From the NCBI GenBank assembly GCA_030621805.1, contig JAUXGY010000126.1, forward strand, positions 1 through 6,031: a DNA stretch of 6,031 bases. Reading direction: 5' to 3'. Positions 1-4,667 of this stretch are shown here, piece after piece. The position numbers and the translations under genes are program-made. Origin of the DNA: Kiritimatiellales bacterium. GTDB taxonomy: Bacteria; Verrucomicrobiota; Kiritimatiellia; Kiritimatiellales; Pontiellaceae. The notes under the pieces are model-generated. The model did not search any database. It was not told the DNA's origin and saw nothing but the letters and a program-made list of their open reading frames with translations. Position 1 is the stretch's first letter. Each line of letters begins with the position of its first letter.

Positions 1-1
1 C

Positions 2-697
2 AAGTTCGGGAAAAAAGAACAGGAAGAAATCTGGCAAAATGCCGAAGCAGACGCGCTTTTTCTTCTGACTCAAGCCGGTGTCCGTGTCCCCAAACCCTAC
101 GGTTGCTTCGATGGTGTATTGCTGATGGAGCTGATCACCGATGCCGACGGCGGTGTGGCCCCTCGGCTAAACGATATCACCATGACACCCGAACAAGCCC
201 GGAAAGACCATGCAACGGTGATGACACAAATCGTCCGCATGCTTTGTGCCGGAATCGTGCACGGCGACTTGTCGGAATTCAATGTACTGCAGGACGAAGC
301 CGGCCCCGTCATTATTGATCTGCCGCAGGCCGTCAATGCCGCAGGCAATAACAACGCCCGATCCATGCTGGCCCGCGACGTCAACAATATGACCGCCTAT
401 TACGGCCGTTTTGCTCCCGCCCTGCTCAAAAGCAAACACGCCAAAGAAATCTGGGCGCACTATGAAGCCGGCACGCTCACCCCCGACACCCAGCTCACCG
501 GGCGCTTCAAGGAGTCCACCAAAAAGGCCGATGTGAAGGGCGTGCTGAACGAAGTGGAATACGCCGCCAAAGAAAATCAAGAACGCCTGCGGCGGCTCCG
601 CGAACGGGAGTTGCTGGAAAAAGAGCAGCATCCCGACCACCGACGGAAAAAGAGAAACGGAAAAAACCACCGCCATAGCAACCGCAACCGCCGATGA
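2..697 (+). CDS. RIO1-like serine protein kinase, 5'-truncated by window edge
   Basis: The reading frame is open from base 2 to the TGA at 695-697 (231 residues visible); the start lies before the window. RIO kinases are atypical protein kinases/ATPases; bacterial members are less well characterised than the archaeal and eukaryotic ones acting in ribosome biogenesis. The frame shows the family core. An AGV.VP.P segment is followed by the hinge-like VLLMELI (about bases 116-136) and APRL. The catalytic loop is HGDLSEFNVL (260-289), with the catalytic Asp and metal-binding Asn. The metal-binding motif is IDLPQAV (314-334), where Asp-Leu-Pro replaces the DFG of ordinary kinases. A C-terminal segment with EIW..YE.G.L follows. 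The nucleotide-binding N-terminal region is mostly outside the window. The last ~50 residues are strongly charged, ending in an Arg/Lys/His/Asn-rich tail that could contact RNA (inference). The stop overlaps the start of the RNase H gene. Family assignment is secure; the substrate is unknown. Confidence 0.93.
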   Translation, partial: KFGKKEQEEIWQNAEADALFLLTQAGVRVPKPYGCFDGVLLMELITDADGGVAPRLNDITMTPEQARKDHATVMTQIVRMLCAGIVHGDLSEFNVLQDEAGPVIIDLPQAVNAAGNNNARSMLARDVNNMTAYYGRFAPALLKSKHAKEIWAHYEAGTLTPDTQLTGRFKESTKKADVKGVLNEVEYAAKENQERLRRLRERELLEKEQHPDHRRKKRNGKNHRHSNRNRR

Positions 698-1158
698 AAT
701 CGCTCCTGCTATTTACAGATGGAAGCGTGCATCCAACGTCCCGGATCGGCTACGGCGCCTATTTGGCCGTGACCGATGAATCTGCTGACCGGGAGGTTCA
801 CGTCAAACGGTTTGAGGACACCAGCTCCTCTCAGTTGGAAATCGAAACCCTCCTCTGGGCGCTTCGCAAAACCCAGCCCCAAACCGTTACCCTTTATACC
901 GACTCCCAAAATATCATCGGCCTGCCCGACCGACGGGAACGGTTGAAAAAACAAGAGTATCGCTCTAAATCCGGAGCACGGCTCAACCACGCGGAGCTCT
1001 ATCAGGAATTTTTCACCCTAACCGATCAGTTCAACTACACCTTGGTCAAAGTGAAAGGCCATCGACGCGCTCATCAGAAAACCCCAATCGACCGACTCTT
1101 CACGCTCGTCGACCGCGCATCCCGTCAGGCCCTTCGGGCGGAGCTGGCAAACCAATGA
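694..1158 (+). CDS. RNase H family ribonuclease
   Basis: This 154-residue protein is about the size of bacterial RNase HI, which cleaves the RNA strand of RNA:DNA hybrids in the cytoplasm. The acidic active site is recognisable: Asp9 in FTDGS, Glu49 in SQLEIE, Asp70 in YTDSQN and Asp140 in LVDRASR. A KGH motif supplies the catalytic-loop His (His123). The stretch between Asp70 and the KGH motif (GLPDRRERLKKQ and onward) is basic and unlike the E. coli basic protrusion, pointing to a distinct RNase H subfamily rather than the housekeeping enzyme. The ATG overlaps the upstream kinase stop (ATGA) and no Shine-Dalgarno precedes it (the upstream bases are ACCGCAACCGCCG), so translation is probably coupled to the kinase. 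No clear terminator follows; the convergent remnant gene ends 31 bases downstream. Family call is strong; the true substrate is inferred. Confidence 0.9.
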   Translation: MKSLLLFTDGSVHPTSRIGYGAYLAVTDESADREVHVKRFEDTSSSQLEIETLLWALRKTQPQTVTLYTDSQNIIGLPDRRERLKKQEYRSKSGARLNHAELYQEFFTLTDQFNYTLVKVKGHRRAHQKTPIDRLFTLVDRASRQALRAELANQ

Positions 1159-1189
1159 TCTCGGCAAGCAGGCAGAAACCGCGGACGCT

Positions 1190-1467
1190 CTATACGTCAG
1201 CCACGCCCTTGCATTCCGGATAAGCGGAACAACCCCAGAATTGATGCCCCGCATTTTTGCCGGTCTTCGCCGTTCGCAGCACCATCGGCTTACCACACTT
1301 CGGGCAGGGCGGAATCTTTTCCTGTTCACCGGCTTTTTTGCGAGTGCGCTCTTCCAACCGAGCAGGGGCCAGCAGTTCGCTATAGCCCCTTCCGAAATAA
1401 ACTGTTCTTCAAGCGCCGCGATCTGTTGATCTGTTGGATGGTTTTGCGGTAGAGGACTCCTCAACAA
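1190..1467 (-). pseudogene. Remnant of four-helix-bundle suffix-domain protein with C4 zinc ribbon, frameshifted
   Basis: Two minus-strand frames join into one recognisable C-terminus. The first (about 1431 down to 1387) reads DQQIAALEEQFISEG. The second (about 1385 down to the TAG at 1190-1192) reads GYSELLAPARLEER, then a zinc ribbon: CPKCGKPM, an RTAKTGKNAGHQFWGC segment, and YPECKG. Adding one G to the run of four at 1386-1389 restores EGGYSE continuously. The zinc ribbon is of the topoisomerase C-terminal type (C..C about 20 residues C..C), and as I recall it is the hallmark of the 'four helix bundle suffix' C-terminal domain. The four-helix-bundle body that should precede DQQI is missing: upstream sequence is unlike the family and reaches a stop at the ATPase boundary. 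The gene therefore looks truncated as well as frameshifted. No ATG is present; the only in-frame start is a TTG at 1467 without a convincing ribosome site. Function is presumably lost. Confidence 0.75.
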
Positions 1468-1481
1468 GCCGGCAGAAAAAT

Positions 1482-1491
1482 TGACCCGAAA
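1482..1491 (+). repeat. TGACCC boundary motif, copy 1
   Basis: TGACCCGAAA lies directly beside the ATPase stop codon (1492-1494) and between that gene and the truncated suffix-protein remnant. On the minus strand it reads GGGTCAATTT, a 10-mer shared with the copy at 4640. Membership of a repeat family is inferred from six same-orientation copies in the window. Confidence 0.4.
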
Positions 1492-2682
1492 TCATTCTTT
1501 CCAATCGTCGCCCGGCATTACGCGATGCATAAACCCGCCAAATAATGGAACTGTAAAATCCGTATCTCCGTGATACGGGCTCCAAACCATTCCTTTATTG
1601 ATCAAATTATTACGCGTTGGAGCCAACGAAGTTACCTTTCGGTTAAGAAGCTCCGCAATATCGCCTGATCGATGAGGCCCGTTTCCCAGCTCGGCCATGG
1701 CCCGCAAATACCTTTTTTCCAAAGGGGTAAGTCGATCGAACCGTACACGGAAGAAGCTTTCATCGAGGGCGGCAACCGCTTCTCTGGAAACCAACTCCAC
1801 ATCCGCCAACGTAATCGGGGATTCGGCGGCGGCATCCCAGGCATGCTTGCCCCACTCCTGAATGAAATAGGGATATCCTTCGGTTTCACCAACAATTCGA
1901 TCCAGAGCATCTTTTTCTACAATAACATCCTGATCAGCGGCGGGCTTGCTGATCGCCAGTTTGGCGGCGGATGGATCAAGTGGCCCAATTTCAGGAAAAT
2001 CAAACAACCGTTCGGCATAGGATTTCGCACGCCCCATTCGGCCACGCAGCTGCGGCAACCCCGCACCAACGAGCATGACTGGCAACTGACGCTGGGATAC
2101 TCGGTGCAGTGCCATAATCAAGGCTTCCAGCTCTTCTTCCTGAACATACTGCAACTCGTCGATGAACATGATGAGTGCCGTCCCCGCACTCTTGGCAGCC
2201 GCTCCAACCAATTCCAGCAACGCCTGAAGATCATGTTCCAAATCGCCGTTATCGGCCAGCCCCGGTTCAGGATCAAAATCAAGTCCAACCTCGATGTCTT
2301 CATACTTTACCTTCAGAGCTTTCGCGAACCCCGCCAAACCTCGCAACGCCCGCTGTGCAAGTTCCTTCGCCTTCTCATTGCGGGAAAGCTGGAGAAGAGA
2401 TAGGCGAAGCTGAGGAGCAAGTAATGCGGGCAAAGACCGGCTTTCCGGTGCCTCGATACGCAAGGTCTGAAGCCCTGCAGCCTCCGCATTGTCGCGCATC
2501 CGATCCAGCAGAACCGTCTTGCCCACCCCGCGCAAACCAACCATGAGAACACTTTTCGCCGGATAGCCCAGACGCGATCGTTCGGTAGCAATATGGATGG
2601 TTTCCAGCAGGGCATCGCGTCCTGCCAGTTCCGGCGGAGGCGTTCCTGCGCCCGGTGCAAACGGATTGGTTATCGGATTCAT
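1492..2682 (-). CDS. AAA-family ATP-binding protein (archaeal-type/STAND-like ATPase)
   Basis: This complete 396-residue P-loop ATPase opens with a conserved leader (NPITNPFAPGAGTPPPELAGR) of orphan bacterial AAA ATPases. Walker A is GLRGVGKT (residues 49-56). Walker B is LIMFIDE (170-176), with the catalytic Glu followed by LQY. A sensor-1-like segment, LVGAGLP (204-210), follows. A lid-like region contains EGYPYFIQEWGKHAWD. The last ~80 residues (TPLEKRYLRAMAELG, SGDIAELLNRK, NNLINKGMVW) look like a winged helix-turn-helix, suggesting DNA or partner binding. No signal peptide or membrane segment is seen, so it should be cytoplasmic. The gene is alone on its strand, sits between two broken genes, and has its own promoter with an inverted repeat, as expected for an acquired self-regulating unit (inference). 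The ATG at 2680-2682 is preceded by AAGG five bases upstream. Biological role is unknown; defence or toxin-related roles are possible but not shown. Confidence 0.88.
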   Translation of the reverse strand: MNPITNPFAPGAGTPPPELAGRDALLETIHIATERSRLGYPAKSVLMVGLRGVGKTVLLDRMRDNAEAAGLQTLRIEAPESRSLPALLAPQLRLSLLQLSRNEKAKELAQRALRGLAGFAKALKVKYEDIEVGLDFDPEPGLADNGDLEHDLQALLELVGAAAKSAGTALIMFIDELQYVQEEELEALIMALHRVSQRQLPVMLVGAGLPQLRGRMGRAKSYAERLFDFPEIGPLDPSAAKLAISKPAADQDVIVEKDALDRIVGETEGYPYFIQEWGKHAWDAAAESPITLADVELVSREAVAALDESFFRVRFDRLTPLEKRYLRAMAELGNGPHRSGDIAELLNRKVTSLAPTRNNLINKGMVWSPYHGDTDFTVPLFGGFMHRVMPGDDWKE

Positions 2683-2688
2683 ACGAGC

Positions 2689-2717
2689 CTTATATAGTGA
2701 AATTAGCCAAATTACAA
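2689..2717 (-). promoter_or_regulatory. Candidate sigma-70-type promoter of the ATPase gene
   Basis: On the minus strand, TTGTAA (2717-2712; 4/6 to consensus) is 17 bases from TATAAG (2694-2689; 5/6). Transcription from this pair would begin at or within a few bases of the ATG at 2682, giving a leaderless or nearly leaderless message. An alternative TATTAT box at 2730-2725 would give a leader that retains the weak AAGG ribosome site. The sequence does not decide between them. Confidence 0.5.
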
Positions 2718-2741
2718 CTTTTTTATAATATGGCTAATTTC
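2699..2741. promoter_or_regulatory. Perfect 11-bp inverted repeat, candidate operator
   Basis: The arms GAAATTAGCCA (2699-2709) and TGGCTAATTTC (2731-2741) are exact reverse complements separated by 21 AT-rich bases; arm centres are 32 bp apart, about three helical turns. One arm falls between the proposed -35 and -10 boxes of the ATPase gene and the other lies just upstream. This placement suits a dimeric repressor binding both arms, possibly the ATPase's own winged-helix domain (inference). An RNA hairpin is less likely because transcription probably starts downstream. Confidence 0.6.
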
Positions 2742-2841
2742 CGTATAAACACTCGGATGGCGAGTATGGATAAATTTTAGTTCGCCAAGGTCGATCCGGC
2801 ACAGCCATCAGGAAAATCAGCCCAAAAACATTATTTCATAG

Positions 2842-2868
2842 GCCCGACTGTCCCCGCCACTGTCGGGC
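2842..2868. other. GC-rich 7-bp hairpin in the 2742-2908 gap
   Basis: GCCCGAC (2842-2848) pairs with GTCGGGC (2862-2868) around a 13-base loop. It lies downstream of the minus-strand small gene and could weakly terminate its transcript, but no T run follows on either strand. The rest of the gap (2742-2908) shows nothing else recognisable. Confidence 0.25.
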
Positions 2869-2908
2869 AGTTAAGAGGAAGGGGCCGGGTTCCATCCAAA
2901 ACAACGAA

Positions 2909-3149
2909 TTAGGCGGCCTGACCCTTTCGGCTCAGCGCCTTTACAAAACGGCAGCACATCGGATAGCCCGTTTCATTCCCGTTGAACAAGGTATGCAATT
3001 TTAGCGGAACAGTAGCCAAATCCACTGGATCGGTATTGGCCGCAAACGGGGCAAAGAGCGACTCCTTCGCCGCATCCGACAAAACTTTATCATCCACAGA
3101 TTCCCCCCGCAACTGCAACCCCGAATAAAATCAATAATACTCTCTTCAT
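2909..3149 (-). pseudogene. Small secreted-type protein gene interrupted by a G6 frameshift
   Basis: From the ATG at 3149-3147 the minus strand reads MKRVLLILFGVAVAGG, a textbook signal peptide, then stops after 18 codons. With one base removed from the G6 run (plus-strand C6 at 3103-3108), the peptide continues as AVAGESVDDKVLSDAAKES and on to the TAA at 2911-2909, giving about 79 residues. The uncorrected downstream frame alone has only a TTG start in mid-signal-peptide. The restored product has a plausible signal-peptidase site (AVA|GES), a mature part of about 65 residues with LFAPFAANTDPVDL and LHTLFNGNETGYPMCCRF, and two adjacent cysteines. GGGAG lies a few bases before the ATG as a ribosome site. 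The last residues (SRKGQAA) are encoded by a TGACCC-motif copy, so the native C-terminus may be lost. I do not recognise the family. It may be a decayed gene, a phase-variable gene, or a sequencing error. Confidence 0.55.
2917..2930 (+). repeat. TGACCC boundary motif, copy 2
   Basis: CCTGACCCTTTCGG overlaps the 3' end of the small secreted-type gene. Read on the minus strand (CCGAAAGGGTCAGG) it matches the motif at the end of the IS91 fragment (GCGAAGGGGTCAGC) at 11 of 14 positions. Both copies supply the last codons of a broken gene. Confidence 0.4.
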
Positions 3150-3240
3150 TTCAACTCCCATTAGCCATTAGACGCATCCGTGTGAACCTTGGATACCAAA
3201 GCTTTGCAAAGGGAAAATAAAAGGGGAGATAGTGGTTTTT

Positions 3241-3337
3241 CTAAAATTCATCGACTGACCCCTTTTCTCATCAAAGAGCCGAGCCGGGATTATCAAGGGT
3301 TGCCCCTATTCTAAATTTAACAGGCTGACCCCTTCGC
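3241..3337 (+). repeat. Pair of degenerate direct repeats, 70-bp period, TGACCCCTT core
   Basis: The segments starting at 3241 (CTAAAATTCATCGACTGACC, continuing CCTTTTC) and 3311 (CTAAATTTAACAGGCTGACC, continuing CCTTCGC) align without gaps at about 19-20 of 27 positions, exactly 70 bp apart. The core GCTGACCCCTT/ACTGACCCCTT is best conserved. The second copy forms the last ten codons and the stop of the IS91 transposase fragment, so it marks where that gene was cut. The intervening 43 bp contain no gene. The origin is unknown; it may be an end sequence of a small mobile element or a scar of repeated insertion. Confidence 0.55.
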
Positions 3338-3820
3338 TGGTGCGCGCACGGAACAACTCTTCAAGCGGGCGGGGACTTGTTTCAGGCAGGACGTGGAACC
3401 GGCCGCCACGCATGAAGAGGCCGTCGGCGACAATCGCATGGAGGTGCGGGTGGAAACCGAGATATTCGCCGAAGGTGTGGATGGCCATCACCACGCCGGG
3501 AATACCGTTGGGCAATTGCAGAATGGTGCGCTGATAGTCAACCAGGCAGTCGCGGGCAATGCGGCAGAGTTCCTTGAGCAGGCTGCGGTTGTAGCGGAAG
3601 TACGGTCGTAGCAGTTTGGGAATACTGAGCGTGTAGTGTCGGTGCGGCACGGGATAGAGGATCGATTCGGCCAACAGCGCGCCGAAGAACTGCACCTTCT
3701 TCTGGTGGCAGGAGGGGCAGAACCAGCGACCCTTGCAAGAAAAGGCAAGCAAGTGGTCGATCTTGCAGTGGTCGCAACGGTTACGGACAAAGCCGTGTTC
3801 GAGATCGCCGCAGTTTTGGC
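3306..3820 (-). pseudogene. IS91-family (HUH/Y2) transposase, internal fragment
   Basis: Read on the minus strand from about 3820, the fragment shows the IS91 zinc-binding domain: NCGDLEHGFVRNRC, HC, LLAFSCKGR and FCPSCHQKK (paired C..C motifs). The Y2 transposase core follows: VPHRHYTLSIPKLLRPYF, then the metal-binding HUH motif in GFHPHLHAIVADG, then GGRFHVLPE. It ends at LEELFRAR, after which ten non-homologous residues come from the TGACCC repeat before the TAG at 3306-3308. The catalytic tyrosines (YxxxY), which lie after the HUH motif in this family, are therefore absent, as are about 50 N-terminal residues. An open frame extends upstream to an ATG at 3962, but those ~47 residues are antisense to the IS110 fragment and are not transposase. 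The enzyme nicks single-stranded DNA during rolling-circle transposition; this copy cannot be active. Confidence 0.88.
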
Positions 3821-4007
3821 ATGGGCCTTCATTGAGGCCGCCACCTATGCGGCACGCTTCAACCCGTGCATCCATGCCTGGTACGAGCGCAAGAAAGCAA
3901 AGAGTGGTGTGCCAAAGGCAAAAAAGGCACTGGCGTGCAAGCTGGCCAAGGCGATGTGGCATGTGATGAACGGGGACGATTTTGATGAAAAACTAATGTT
4001 TGGATAA
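3816..4007 (+). pseudogene. IS110-family transposase, C-terminal fragment
   Basis: The plus-strand frame from about 3816 to the TAA at 4005-4007 encodes LAWAFIEAATYAARFNP, then AWYERKKAK, KKALACKLAKAMWHVM and the terminal FDEKLMFG. This is the conserved C-terminal end of IS110/IS1111-type transposases (Transposase_20 domain), normally about 330-420 residues; only the last ~63 are present. The DEDD catalytic domain and the catalytic Ser region are missing. The frame stays open upstream to 3636, but that part is antisense to the IS91 gene. The breakpoint with IS91 is within about 3809-3818, where the IS91 NCGDL codons end and the IS110 LAWAF codons begin on the opposite strand. The gene is dead, but its downstream non-coding end may be intact. 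Confidence 0.8.
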
Positions 4008-4240
4008 TGGGATGCCGCTGGAAACCAGAAAAGGGTCTGGTGAAACCATCGGACTGATTGGAAACCGGCGGCGTCCTTATTCCATCGATTGAAGCGGGGT
4101 TGCCCCGTTGCCAGCCTCAAAGGGCCTGGAAACCCCGAGAAACCAGCAGATACGGGATCAAAGGGAAACCATATTGACTGAATAGGCGGTGGACGGGTAC
4201 AAAAGGTTTTCTGGTTCCGCGACGCGGAATGGGGATGCGT
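4008..4240 (+). ncRNA. Candidate IS110/IS1111 3' non-coding end with structured RNA
   Basis: This stretch has no credible gene and follows the IS110 stop directly. Compact hairpins can be read: ACCAGA/TCTGGT (4024-4029 with 4036-4041); CGGGG-TTG-CCCCG (4095-4107), extendable by G-U and A-U pairs; and TTCCGC-GAC-GCGGAA (4215-4229). GAAACC occurs six times (4021, 4042, 4061, 4129, 4139, 4165). IS110-family elements encode a bridge or seek RNA in a non-coding end, at the 3' side in the IS1111 group, which pairs with target and donor DNA. A structured region in this position fits such an RNA. The assignment is inference: I cannot identify the element's terminus, the core dinucleotide or the guide loops. 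Confidence 0.4.
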
Positions 4241-4462
4241 CATAAGGTGGAGGTGGTTGCTTCCGCTGTCGATATCCGAGATCCAGATGAGTGACTGAAC
4301 AATCACGTGACGAAGACCCCGAAGGCAGCAAACGCTCAGCGATGGAAAGCAATATAGAACCGATCAACGAAAAGGAAAAAAAGGCAGGCCGTTGAAAAAT
4401 GGCTATGGAAGGATATTTTTTGTTTGACTGGAACCTCTAATGGATGACCCTTTTGATTTAAT
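4241..4462. other. Non-coding stretch, nothing assigned
   Basis: No gene is supported on either strand; open frames across it are antisense to element debris and have no family features. It contains an 8-bp palindrome TCACGTGA (4303-4310), an A-rich run (4367-4383) and a TGACCC motif copy (4445-4450) just before the downstream promoter. The right end of the IS110 element may lie here, but no terminal repeat was recognised. Confidence 0.5.
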
Positions 4463-4491
4463 TAGACAAAGTCCGAATAGGGTGCTATAGT
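4463..4491 (+). promoter_or_regulatory. Strong sigma-70-type promoter for the membrane glycosyltransferase gene
   Basis: TAGACA (4463-4468; 5/6 to TTGACA) is separated by exactly 17 bases from TATAGT (4486-4491; 5/6 to TATAAT). Transcription would start near 4498. No other + strand gene lies between it and the GTG at 4668. Confidence 0.65.
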
Positions 4492-4639
4492 TCTCCATTG
4501 GTCGGCACGAAAAGAAAATGCGTTTCGACACCTAAGATATCGAACGGCCGCCCAGCGGCTCGCCTGGTTCAAGGGCATCCGTCTCTTTCCGGGAGTGTGC
4601 AGGCAAGTGTCTGCTACGTTTGTTAATTGAATTATAAAT

Positions 4640-4649
4640 TGACCCTCGA
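4640..4649 (+). repeat. TGACCC boundary motif, copy near the glycosyltransferase
   Basis: AAATTGACCCTCGAAA surrounds this copy, whose minus-strand reading GGGTCAATTT is identical to the copy beside the ATPase stop. It lies 28 bases before the GTG start of the membrane gene. Confidence 0.35.
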
Positions 4650-4656
4650 AAAAAAT

Positions 4657-4660
4657 GGAG
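4657..4660 (+). promoter_or_regulatory. Ribosome binding site deciding the GTG start
   Basis: GGAG at 4657-4660 is seven bases from the GTG at 4668. The nearby ATG at 4655 is in another frame, and the only upstream codons in the GTG frame run back to a TAA at 4635-4637 without an ATG, GTG or TTG. This supports GTG as the start. Confidence 0.7.
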
Positions 4661-4667
4661 CCAGCAA

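Larger units (their letters stand above)
4498..4667 (+). other. Long 5' leader of the glycosyltransferase gene
   Basis: If the promoter at 4463-4491 is used, the message has about 170 untranslated bases. The leader holds a small hairpin GCCGC-CCA-GCGGC (4547-4559), an AT-rich tract (4620-4640), a TGACCC motif (4640-4645) and the ribosome site. I do not recognise a known riboswitch, and a regulatory role is only possible. Confidence 0.35.

Noticed and set aside
167..676. 169-residue minus-strand open frame
   Set aside because: It is antisense to the RIO kinase, which has its catalytic motifs on the plus strand.
1018..1467. Single 149-residue minus-strand gene
   Set aside because: Only the first ~27 residues match the suffix domain; after 1386-1389 the frame is wrong and then runs antisense into the RNase H gene.
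1672..2403. 243-residue plus-strand open frame
   Set aside because: It is fully antisense to the ATPase, whose Walker motifs fix the coding strand; the translation has no family features.
2842..2868. Rho-independent terminator
   Set aside because: The hairpin has a 13-base loop and no T run on either strand; it is kept only as a low-confidence structure.
4021..4170. CRISPR-like array from six GAAACC copies
   Set aside because: The copies are only six bases long with irregular spacing (about 10 to 68 bases), so there is no repeat-spacer pattern.
3845..4306. 153-residue minus-strand open frame
   Set aside because: It overlaps the IS110 C-terminus in antisense and the structured non-coding region; composition is Phe/His/Pro/Ser-rich without recognisable motifs.
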